A DNA stretch of 8,132 bases, from positions 1 to 8,132 of the forward strand of contig ONWI01000202.1 in assembly GCA_900321515.1 (NCBI GenBank), written 5' to 3'. This DNA comes from an uncultured Eubacteriales bacterium (GTDB lineage Bacteria; Bacillota; Clostridia; Oscillospirales; Acutalibacteraceae). A program made the position numbers and the translations under genes. The first letter of the stretch is position 1. Each line of letters opens with the position of its first letter. The notes beneath the pieces were generated by a model, which saw only the letters and a program-made list of their open reading frames with translations, was not told the origin of the DNA and ran no database searches. Positions 1 through 5,835 of this stretch are shown here, piece after piece.

Positions 1-174
1 GCCGCGGCATCCACCAACACCGCAGAACCCGCTCCCGCAGTCGAAACGGTCCCTACCGAAGCGGCTCCCGTTGAGGCCGCTCCCGTTGAGGAAGCCACCG
101 TTGTGGAAGCCGCTCCCGTAACTGAAATCCCCACTGAGGAAGCCCCCGCTGAGGAAACTCCCGCTGCCGAGTAA
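1..174 (+). CDS. C-terminal end of an unidentified protein with an Ala/Pro/Glu/Val-rich tail (5' partial)
   Basis: Frame 1 is open from the window edge to a TAA at 172-174, giving the last 57 residues of a protein that starts outside the window. The visible part is low-complexity and acidic, made almost only of Ala, Pro, Glu, Val and Thr. The five-residue unit AAPVE occurs twice in tandem (61-75 and 76-90), and EAAPV recurs near 106-120. No folded domain or catalytic motif is visible. Such tails are common as disordered extensions on ribosomal proteins, translation factors and envelope proteins of Clostridia, so the identity of the body cannot be inferred. A strong hairpin terminator begins about 45 bases after the stop, which supports this being a real gene end. 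I am fairly sure it is coding and have no confidence in any function. Confidence 0.7.
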   Translation, partial: AAASTNTAEPAPAVETVPTEAAPVEAAPVEEATVVEAAPVTEIPTEEAPAEETPAAE

Positions 175-220
175 TCATCGGGATTTGATCGTTATCTGAT
201 AATGATTCTGAAATACAAAA

Positions 221-269
221 ATAACCGTTCCGACGGTGCGTTGAGCAGCGTCGGAACGGTTTATTTTTT
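221..269. terminator. Bidirectional intrinsic terminator between converging genes
   Basis: The arms at 223-235 and 249-261 form a perfect 13-bp stem (AACCGTTCCGACG with its reverse complement) around a 13-nt loop. On the plus strand it is followed by a T-rich run at 260-269. On the minus strand the A-rich stretch at 217-224 supplies the matching U tract. It lies between the stop of the plus-strand gene (174) and the stop of ilvN (279), so it can end transcripts from both sides. Confidence 0.9.
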
Positions 270-278
270 GAGTTGGAT

Positions 279-803
279 TTAATTGATGAATTCCGCGTCG
301 TCCATTTCGACAAAGGGACGGTCGCTTGCTTCCATGGCGCTTATGCCCGTGCGGGTCTGTTCGACTATCGGATAATCCGAAAACTTCTGGAGCGTTTCGT
401 CGAGATCTTCGGGTGAACCAGAGGCGGTGACGATCGCGGAGGAATCGCCGATATATACCACGTTCATGTGATTGCGGAATGTAAGATTGAGGAACTCTGT
501 GCGGCGATCCGGCTCTACACGGAACTTGACCATCATCAGCTCGGAACAGATTGACCTGCCGCTGTCCAGAATGGCTATGCGGCGCACGTCCTGTATCTTG
601 CTGAGCTGGCGGATGATCTGGGACATCTCCAGCTCGTCGTTTGTCAGGACAACCAGAGTTATTCTTGTGAATTTCGGATTCTCGGTGGCACATGCCGATA
701 TGGTCTCGATATTGTAGCCGCGGCGGTAGAAGAGTCCCGAGACGCGCTGGAGCACGCCGGGATGATTCCTCACCAGAGCGGAAAGAACCTTTTTATGTGA
801 CAT
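279..803 (-). CDS. ilvN: Acetolactate synthase small (regulatory) subunit
   Basis: This encodes a 174-residue protein, close to the family's usual 160-175. It is the regulatory subunit of acetohydroxyacid synthase: it activates the catalytic subunit and usually carries valine feedback inhibition. The N-terminal ACT domain (about residues 5-80) shows the family pattern NHPGVLQRVSGLF followed by RRGYNIETIS. The C-terminal ALS_ss_C-type domain spans roughly residues 84-160. The ATG (801-803) is preceded by AGAAAGGA (814-821) with 10 bases between them. It lies 38 bases downstream of ilvB on the same strand and must be translated from the same mRNA, since no separate promoter is evident in the gap. 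The terminator at 221-269 ends the unit. In many bacteria ilvC follows directly; here it does not. In Clostridia the gene is often labelled ilvH, and sequence alone does not separate the two names. Confidence 0.95.
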   Translation of the reverse strand: MSHKKVLSALVRNHPGVLQRVSGLFYRRGYNIETISACATENPKFTRITLVVLTNDELEMSQIIRQLSKIQDVRRIAILDSGRSICSELMMVKFRVEPDRRTEFLNLTFRNHMNVVYIGDSSAIVTASGSPEDLDETLQKFSDYPIVEQTRTGISAMEASDRPFVEMDDAEFIN

Positions 804-841
804 TTTTGATGTGTCCTTTCTATATTTTGTTTTGCACTTGC

Positions 842-2506
842 CTATTCCATCTCGGTAATAATCTTATCGGCGCCCAGTCCAGGCGGTATCATCGGCAGGG
901 CGTTCATGTCCTTGCTGATGCGGCAGTCGATAACTACGGGACCGTTCTTGGCAAATGCCTCCGCCAGAACGCCGCTGACTTCATCCGCCTTGGTGATGCG
1001 CATTCCGTTCACACCGAACGCCTCCGCCAGTTTGACGAAATCCGTCTTGCGGCAGGGATCCGTATGGCTGAAACGGTTGCCGTAAAAGAGCTTCTGCCAC
1101 TGGCGCACCATGCCCAGCACCTGGTTATTCATGACGATAACCACTACCGGCAGATGATAACTCGCGAGGGTGGTAAGTTCATTGAGATTCATGTGGAAGG
1201 AACCGTCGCCCGTGATGAGCACCACGCGCTTATCCGGATTGCCCACCTGCGAACCGATCGACGCGCCCATTCCGTATCCCATCGTTCCCAGTCCGCCTGA
1301 GGTGATGAATGTGCGGGGCTGCTTGAAGTCGTACATCTGCGCCGCCCACATCTGATGCTGTCCCACATCCGTGCAGAGTATATCCTGCGGACGCATGATT
1401 TTATTCAGCTCGTCAAAGACTGCTTCGGGAGTCACATTGTCGCCGTCGGTCTGGCAGCATTTTTTCTCGCTGCTCCACTCGGCGATCTGGTTGACCCAGT
1501 CTGTATGGTCGGATTGATCGACATTCCGCGCCAGCTTGGAGAGCACCGCGTCCGCGCTTCCTCTTATCGTGAGGTCAACCATGACATTCTTGTCGAATTC
1601 CGCGGCGTCGATATCTATGTGAATTATCTCGGCATCCTTGGCGAACGCCTTGGTGTCCCCCGCCACACGGTCGGAAAAACGCGCGCCCACAACTACCATA
1701 AGGTCGCAATTGCTTGTAGCCATTGCGCTGGCGTAGCCGCCGTGCATTCCGATCAGTCCGCAGTAAAGCCTGTGGTCATTCGGGAAACCGCCCATGCCCA
1801 TCAGCGAGCAGGAAACGGGAATATCCGCTTTTTCCGCGAAATCGACGAGCTGCCTGGACGCGTTGGCGGAAATCACGCCGCCGCCCGCGTATATCATCGG
1901 ACGCTTGGCGTTATTGATAAGCCTGACCGCCTTGGCGATTGCGTCGCTGTCAGCCTGCACGCGGACATTGGCTTTGGGCTGTTCGCGCTCGAATTCGGTG
2001 ACCGCCGCGGAGATATCCTTCGGCACGTCCACCAGAACCGGTCCCGGTCTGCCCGAACGCGCTATCAGAAACGCCTTGCGCAGAATCGGAGCAAGGGTCG
2101 TTATGTCGCGTACAAGGAAATTATGCTTGGTGATAGGCATGGTAATGCCGGTGATGTCAACCTCCTGGAACGAATCCTTGCCGAGGGCGGGCGTGGCGAC
2201 GTTGCCGGTGATGGCAACCATCGGGATACTGTCCATCATGGCGGTGGCGATACCTGTGACGAGGTTGGTCGCGCCGGGGCCGGATGTAGCGAATACCACG
2301 CCGGTCTTACCGGTGGAACGGGCATAGCCGTCGGCGGCATGGCTTGCGCCCTGTTCGTGGGCGGTGAGTATGTGGGTTATTCTGTCGCTGTACTTGTAGA
2401 GGGCGTCATAGATATTGAGCACCGCGCCTCCGGGATATCCGAAGACGGTATCAACGCCCTGCTCCAGCAGCACTTCACAGATGATGTCTGATCCGTTGAG
2501 TTTCAT
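842..2506 (-). CDS. ilvB: Acetolactate synthase large (catalytic) subunit
   Basis: This 554-residue protein is full length for the family. It is the thiamine diphosphate enzyme that condenses two pyruvates, or pyruvate with 2-oxobutyrate, into the acetohydroxy acids feeding valine, leucine and isoleucine synthesis in the cytoplasm. The N-terminal ThDP domain has FGYPGG (residues 22-27) and the catalytic Glu51 in the HEQGA motif. A central FAD/NAD-like domain follows RPGPVLVDVPKD. The C-terminal domain has the Mg-ThDP motif from GDG (433-435) to NN (460-461), then QWQKLFYG with the conserved Trp470. The ATG (2504-2506) follows GGAGGT (2518-2523) at 11 bases. Residue 104 is Ala in GNVAT, where plant enzymes have Pro in GQVPR. 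It is first in an operon with ilvN, driven by the consensus promoter at 2546-2574. The name ilvB is used for the catalytic subunit in general; the isozyme class cannot be decided here. Confidence 0.97.
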   Translation of the reverse strand: MKLNGSDIICEVLLEQGVDTVFGYPGGAVLNIYDALYKYSDRITHILTAHEQGASHAADGYARSTGKTGVVFATSGPGATNLVTGIATAMMDSIPMVAITGNVATPALGKDSFQEVDITGITMPITKHNFLVRDITTLAPILRKAFLIARSGRPGPVLVDVPKDISAAVTEFEREQPKANVRVQADSDAIAKAVRLINNAKRPMIYAGGGVISANASRQLVDFAEKADIPVSCSLMGMGGFPNDHRLYCGLIGMHGGYASAMATSNCDLMVVVGARFSDRVAGDTKAFAKDAEIIHIDIDAAEFDKNVMVDLTIRGSADAVLSKLARNVDQSDHTDWVNQIAEWSSEKKCCQTDGDNVTPEAVFDELNKIMRPQDILCTDVGQHQMWAAQMYDFKQPRTFITSGGLGTMGYGMGASIGSQVGNPDKRVVLITGDGSFHMNLNELTTLASYHLPVVVIVMNNQVLGMVRQWQKLFYGNRFSHTDPCRKTDFVKLAEAFGVNGMRITKADEVSGVLAEAFAKNGPVVIDCRISKDMNALPMIPPGLGADKIITEME

Positions 2507-2515
2507 TTTTACAGA

Positions 2516-2523
2516 TTACCTCC
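2516..2523 (-). promoter_or_regulatory. Ribosome binding site of ilvB
   Basis: The minus strand reads GGAGGTAA here. The core GGAGGT ends 11 bases before the ATG at 2504-2506, which fixes that start. It is a strong anti-16S match of the type found at other genes in the window. Confidence 0.85.
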
Positions 2524-2545
2524 GTTTTTTAATGCAGTTAAGGTT

Positions 2546-2574
2546 ATTATAGCACCCTGCGGGAATGCTGTCAA
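2546..2574 (-). promoter_or_regulatory. Consensus sigma-A promoter of ilvB-ilvN with extended -10
   Basis: Reading the minus strand, TTGACA (2569-2574) and TATAAT (2546-2551) both match the consensus perfectly, with the ideal 17-bp spacer. The TGC just before the -10 also forms an extended -10 (TGnTATAAT). Transcription should start near 2539, leaving about 33 nt of leader before the ilvB ATG. This is too short for a T-box riboswitch or a leader-peptide attenuator. Any regulation is therefore likely to act at the promoter or on the enzyme; no operator was recognised with confidence. Confidence 0.9.
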
Positions 2575-2619
2575 TGGATTTCGGGCAATATTTCAGCGAT
2601 TCAGCAAGGTAACAGGCGA

Positions 2620-2672
2620 AAAGAAAGAAAGAAAAGCGCTATGCGCTTTCTTTATTTTTCTTTTTCTTTTTT
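2620..2672. terminator. Hairpin with pyrimidine-rich flanks in the ilvB/radical SAM divergent region
   Basis: GCGC (2636-2639), a three-base loop TAT, and GCGC (2643-2646) form the core of a stem. A/T pairs extend it: AAA with TTT, then after one bulged base GAAA with TTTC and further pairs, about 11 bp in all. On the plus strand a long run of T with a few C follows (2647-2672). On the minus strand the GAAA repeats at 2619-2635 give a U/C-rich tract. It is terminator-like in either direction but lies upstream of the ilvB promoter and upstream of the radical SAM genes, with no obvious gene to terminate. It may insulate the two divergent units or end a short unseen transcript. Confidence 0.45.
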
Positions 2673-2736
2673 CTCCCGCATACCTCCAACCTTCTTCGCG
2701 TCTTACGCGTATATATTATATGTAATAACCCTTCAT

Positions 2737-2743
2737 GAAAGGA
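2737..2743 (+). promoter_or_regulatory. Ribosome binding site deciding the start of the first radical SAM gene
   Basis: GAAAGGA sits 10 bases before an ATC codon at 2754 that is in frame with the radical SAM protein. The ilvN site (AGAAAGGA) has the same 10-base spacing to its ATG. The ATG at 2744 touches this site directly and is in another frame, so it is not a plausible start for this protein. No in-frame ATG, GTG or TTG exists between the upstream stop (2745-2747) and 2844. Confidence 0.55.
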
Positions 2744-2753
2744 ATGATCCGCT

Positions 2754-3656
2754 ATCAAAATACGCGACTTTCTGTATTTCACCGCATTCGGAATAAAAAC
2801 AGTCCTCTTCCGGCAGAAAAAGCCGATTCTCGGCACTATCATCGTGACCGACAAGTGCAATCTTCACTGCAAACATTGCTCGGTCAACAATATCACCTCG
2901 GTCATTCATCCCTATAAACAGATTCAATCCCAAATGAAACAGCTCTATGATATGGGCATCAGAATCCTCTTCTTCTGCGGGGGCGAAACGTTTCTCTGGC
3001 AGGACAGCGGCAAAACCCTCCGCGATCTGGTCGTCGAGGCAAAACAAATGGGATTCCTCATCGTCAATGTCGTCACCAACGGCACGCACCCCATCGACCT
3101 GCCCGAAGCCGACCTGATTCTGCTGAGCCTTGACGGGGACAGGGAACGCCACAACAGGATACGCGGCGACACATTCGATACCATTATGCACAATATATCC
3201 GGGGCGACTGCCGACAACATCTGCTTCTACATGGCTATCAATCAAATCAACAAGGGCGCTGTCAGGGAAGTCTGCGCTCTGGCGCGCGATACAAAAAATG
3301 TCCGCGCCGTGTCGTTCAACTTCCACACGCCATATCCCGACACAGCCGCACTCGCTCTGACTCGGGAGGACAAGGCGAAGTGCTGTGATGACATTGCCCG
3401 GATGATGAAGCAGGGCGCGCCTGTCTTCAATCTCAAACGGGCGTTCCCGTATCTTATCAACAACACCTTCCCCACTCCCTGTCATCAGTGCGTGGTGATG
3501 GAAAACGGCAAGCTCTCCACCTGCGGCAGATGTATCGACGTGCCGGGACTCTGTGAGAAATGCGGATATTTCTTCGTCGCGGAATACACCCTGATATTCA
3601 GCGGAAAACTCAGCATTGTCTCCGAAATGCTGCGGACTTATCTCAAATACATATGA
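2754..3656 (+). CDS. Radical SAM protein with six-cysteine C-terminal region; apparent ATC start
   Basis: This is a cytoplasmic radical SAM enzyme of about 300 residues; its substrate is unknown. With ATC at 2754 as residue 1, the [4Fe-4S]-SAM motif CX3CX2C is Cys35, Cys39 and Cys42, preceded by the first barrel strand (GTIIVTDK). The SAM-contacting GGE is at 76-78. SLDG and a following IRG resemble the MoaA/PqqE/SPASM group. The C-terminal part has three cysteine pairs (243/246, 257/260, 267/270) spaced CX2C-X10-CX2C-X6-CX2C, which probably bind one or two auxiliary Fe-S clusters. The end is hydrophobic and aromatic. A GTG at 2844 is in frame, but starting there would remove the first barrel strand and leave only three residues before Cys35, so the gene surely begins upstream. 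The frame is open back to 2748, and the best-placed codon is ATC 2754. A base error or a mutated ATG is possible. The gene is followed after 22 bases by a second radical SAM gene, so the two are probably one operon. Confidence 0.8.
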   Translation: MKIRDFLYFTAFGIKTVLFRQKKPILGTIIVTDKCNLHCKHCSVNNITSVIHPYKQIQSQMKQLYDMGIRILFFCGGETFLWQDSGKTLRDLVVEAKQMGFLIVNVVTNGTHPIDLPEADLILLSLDGDRERHNRIRGDTFDTIMHNISGATADNICFYMAINQINKGAVREVCALARDTKNVRAVSFNFHTPYPDTAALALTREDKAKCCDDIARMMKQGAPVFNLKRAFPYLINNTFPTPCHQCVVMENGKLSTCGRCIDVPGLCEKCGYFFVAEYTLIFSGKLSIVSEMLRTYLKYI

Positions 3657-3657
3657 C

Positions 3658-3663
3658 AGGAGG
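3658..3663 (+). promoter_or_regulatory. Ribosome binding site of the HemN-like gene
   Basis: AGGAGG begins two bases after the stop of the preceding radical SAM gene and lies 15 bases before the ATG at 3679. The spacing is longer than elsewhere in the window (7-11 bases), but no closer in-frame start exists. The site argues against the longer reading from an ATG at 3616, inside the previous gene. Confidence 0.65.
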
Positions 3664-3678
3664 CACATCCGAAACAGA

Positions 3679-4932
3679 ATGAGCGCAATCACAACACTCA
3701 CCCGCATGTGGCTCACCAGAACCACCAAACCGTTTATCTTCACGGGCGAATACGACGAGGTTCTCCCCTACTCCGAATGCGAAGGACTCGGGCTTTATGT
3801 GCATATTCCGTTCTGCAAAAGCCTCTGCGCCTTCTGCCCCTACTGCAAGACCGTCTATTCCGGGGAAAAATGCGACAGGTACATCGACGCGCTGCTCAGG
3901 GAAATCGAACTTGTCGGCAGCCGGAACGGCGGAAGAAAAACCGTCACAAGCCTTTACTTCGGGGGCGGAACACCGGCGCTTGCCGCCGACAGAATAGGAG
4001 ACGTCATCGCCGCGCTACGAAAATACTTTGATATCACCGAGGGCATCGGGCTGGAACTTCATCCCGACAATGTGACCGCCGATACGCTGCGCGTTCTCAG
4101 CGCGGCGGGCGTCACCAAGATCAGCATAGGTATCCAGTCGTTCCTGCCGAAGTACCAGAACATCCTCGGACGCAAGCCCATCGACACGGACGCAATGGCA
4201 GCAGCACTGCGGGAAGTCAGATTTGAAACAGTGTCCATGGACTTTATCTTCGCGCTGCCGGGGCAGACATTTGACGACCTTACATCCGACATAGACAGGG
4301 CTTTTGAAATCGGCGCGAATCATGTGGCGATTTACCCGTTTATTGACTTCACCTTCACCCCTGGAAAAGTAAAGCCCCTCGGCAAAAGACAGAAGCGTGA
4401 ACTGCTCGACAGCGTTACCCGTTACTGCGCACAAAAGGGACTGGTCAGGGATTCCATCTGGACATTTTCGTCCGGGAAAAACGCGAAGTATTCCTCCATG
4501 ACGCGGGACAATTTTCTCGGCTTCGGCTGCTCGGCGACGACATTGCTCAACAAGCAGTTCAAGGTAAACACCTTTTCGGTGGAGGAATACATCAGGCGCA
4601 TCGACGGCGGCAAACTCCCGACCTCGCTGACCATCCGCTTCACGCCGCGCCAGCGGATGATCTATTATCTCTTCTGGACGCTCTACAGCACGCGGCTTGA
4701 CCCGGTGGATTTTGAAAAATTCTTCGGCGTGCCGCTCGACAGAATGTACGGCTTGGAATTCCGTCTCGCGCGGCTGCTCGGCTTCCTGACATTCCGGGAC
4801 GGCGTTTACCGCATGACCCTGAAAGGCGCCTTCTACTACCATCACTACGAGAATTATTACACGCTCGCCTATATAGACAAGATGTGGGGCATCATGCGCG
4901 AACAGGCCTTCCCAGAGAAAATCGAGCTTTGA
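3679..4932 (+). CDS. HemN/HemW-like radical SAM protein (coproporphyrinogen oxidase family)
   Basis: This encodes 417 residues, between HemW (about 380) and HemN (about 455). It is a radical SAM protein with the HemN-type entry strand YVHIPFC, the cluster cysteines Cys46, Cys50 and Cys53 (CX3CX2C), and a further Cys56 in CPYC, near where HemN also has a fourth Cys. GGGTP is at 95-99, ISIGIQSF at 148-155 and MDFIFALPG at 187-195, all typical of the family. LGFGCSA near 280 matches the HemW/HemN LGxGxxA segment. The C-terminal part (about 323-400) looks like the HemN_C winged-helix domain. Family members oxidise coproporphyrinogen III, insert heme or degrade it, so the name does not fix the reaction. 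No other heme gene is present; its neighbour is a second radical SAM gene ending 22 bases upstream. I infer that the two act in one pathway. The first 30 or so residues are not part of the conserved core. Confidence 0.85.
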   Translation: MSAITTLTRMWLTRTTKPFIFTGEYDEVLPYSECEGLGLYVHIPFCKSLCAFCPYCKTVYSGEKCDRYIDALLREIELVGSRNGGRKTVTSLYFGGGTPALAADRIGDVIAALRKYFDITEGIGLELHPDNVTADTLRVLSAAGVTKISIGIQSFLPKYQNILGRKPIDTDAMAAALREVRFETVSMDFIFALPGQTFDDLTSDIDRAFEIGANHVAIYPFIDFTFTPGKVKPLGKRQKRELLDSVTRYCAQKGLVRDSIWTFSSGKNAKYSSMTRDNFLGFGCSATTLLNKQFKVNTFSVEEYIRRIDGGKLPTSLTIRFTPRQRMIYYLFWTLYSTRLDPVDFEKFFGVPLDRMYGLEFRLARLLGFLTFRDGVYRMTLKGAFYYHHYENYYTLAYIDKMWGIMREQAFPEKIEL

Positions 4933-4933
4933 C

Positions 4934-4983
4934 AAAAACCGCCCGGGCAGGGGCATTCCGCACTCCCTGTCCGGGCGGTCTTT
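4934..4983. terminator. Bidirectional intrinsic terminator between the radical SAM pair and licD
   Basis: Arms at 4938-4952 (ACCGCCCGGGCAGGG) and 4965-4979 pair over 15 bp with one G-U pair, around a 12-nt loop. On the minus strand the A run at 4934-4938 gives a clean U tract. On the plus strand the run after the stem is weaker (TCTTTC). It begins just after the stop of the HemN-like gene and ends seven bases before the licD stop codon, so it serves both converging units. Confidence 0.9.
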
Positions 4984-4989
4984 CAGTTG

Positions 4990-5835
4990 TCACGAATTGT
5001 CATGCCGGATGTCGTCCATGGAAAACTCCTTCACCGGCTTGTCGAAGCTCACATACACCGGATTGTGAATCTGTATTTCATCCGGCGACGGGATTTTCAT
5101 GTAGTCCCCGAATTGCAGCCTCATAAACCGTTCGTACTGCGCCGGACAATTCATTTGCCTGTCCTCAAACGGCAGCGGCACTGTCTTAGTGAATATTTCG
5201 GAGGGGAACGTCCATTCGCCCTTGTGATGCCACCATGTGCAGCCCGTCAGCTCGGTTGAGCCGAGCGGATATTTTCGGAGCATATTCAGCCATTTCTCCG
5301 AATAGTGATTGAATCGGATGATTCCTCGGAAGGGCCGCGCGAGCAGCCACATGATTCTCATCTTGACGGAACGCATATCCGCAAGCGGGTATCTGCGGAT
5401 CCAGTTCATCTTGTAATAATATTTCATCCTGAAATAAAACAGCCGCTCCTTGAATTTTTCAGACGGAATGCTTGAAATCGGCATCACGTCCACCCATATT
5501 CCGGTATGAGCGTCCGGATATGCCAGGGTATCGTCTTCAATGAAAGTGGTATTGATGTTGTGAACCTTCACGAAAATCTGCTTGTAATGCTTCACCCGGT
5601 CACATCGGAATACCTTCAGATGGTCGGGCAGCTCCTTTTCCGCAATCTCCAGAAAATTGTCGTAATACTGTATGGGAATCGCGATGTCAATGTCGTCGTC
5701 CCAAGGGATGAATCCATGATGACGAACTGCCCCGAGGCATGTTCCTCCGACCGAGAAATAAGGTATATTGTGCTTCTCACATAAATCGTGGACATACCCG
5801 AAAATATCCAGAATGGATTCCTGTACTTGTGTCAT
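4990..5835 (-). CDS. LicD-family phosphotransferase (phosphocholine/phospho-alcohol transferase)
   Basis: This 281-residue protein has the LicD (PF04991-type) core: VGGTCLGAVRHHGFIPWDDD at about residues 29-48, followed by IDIAI. Asp46, Asp47, Asp48 and Asp50 are the likely metal-binding and catalytic acids of this nucleotidyltransferase-like fold. Family members transfer phosphocholine from CDP-choline, or other phospho-alcohols such as phosphoribitol, onto surface glycans. The donor here is not readable, and no choline uptake or activation gene is in view. The ATG (5833-5835) follows GGAGG (5846-5850) at 10 bases and overlaps the stop of the upstream flippase gene in an ATGA, so the two are probably translationally coupled. 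A longer reading upstream in this frame runs inside the flippase gene and is not real. As last gene of the operon, it probably decorates the polymer whose lipid-linked unit the flippase moves. Confidence 0.9.
   Translation of the reverse strand: MTQVQESILDIFGYVHDLCEKHNIPYFSVGGTCLGAVRHHGFIPWDDDIDIAIPIQYYDNFLEIAEKELPDHLKVFRCDRVKHYKQIFVKVHNINTTFIEDDTLAYPDAHTGIWVDVMPISSIPSEKFKERLFYFRMKYYYKMNWIRRYPLADMRSVKMRIMWLLARPFRGIIRFNHYSEKWLNMLRKYPLGSTELTGCTWWHHKGEWTFPSEIFTKTVPLPFEDRQMNCPAQYERFMRLQFGDYMKIPSPDEIQIHNPVYVSFDKPVKEFSMDDIRHDNS

Noticed and set aside
1355..2491. Long plus-strand open frame (378 codons) opposite ilvB
   Set aside because: It lies fully antisense to an unmistakable ilvB, its protein has no recognisable motif, and it is the kind of open frame that GC-rich codon use creates on the opposite strand.
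2507..2580. T-box riboswitch or leader-peptide attenuator for ilvB
   Set aside because: The perfect promoter leaves only about 33 nt of leader, and no Leu/Ile/Val-rich short ORF or T-box sequence is seen.
2691..2719. Sigma-A promoter for the radical SAM pair (TATTAT at 2714-2719)
   Set aside because: The -10 is acceptable but the -35 region is far from TTGACA, so I do not list it as a supported promoter, although the operon must have one nearby.
3616..3678. Upstream ATG start for the HemN-like gene
   Set aside because: It would begin inside the preceding gene without a ribosome binding site; AGGAGG at 3658-3663 points to ATG 3679.
2733..3743. Long minus-strand open frame (336 codons) opposite the first radical SAM gene
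   Set aside because: Antisense to a gene with clear cluster and SAM motifs; no family resemblance of its own.
4015..4956. Minus-strand open frame (313 codons) opposite the HemN-like gene
   Set aside because: It runs through the terminator hairpin at 4938-4979 and is antisense to a clear gene.
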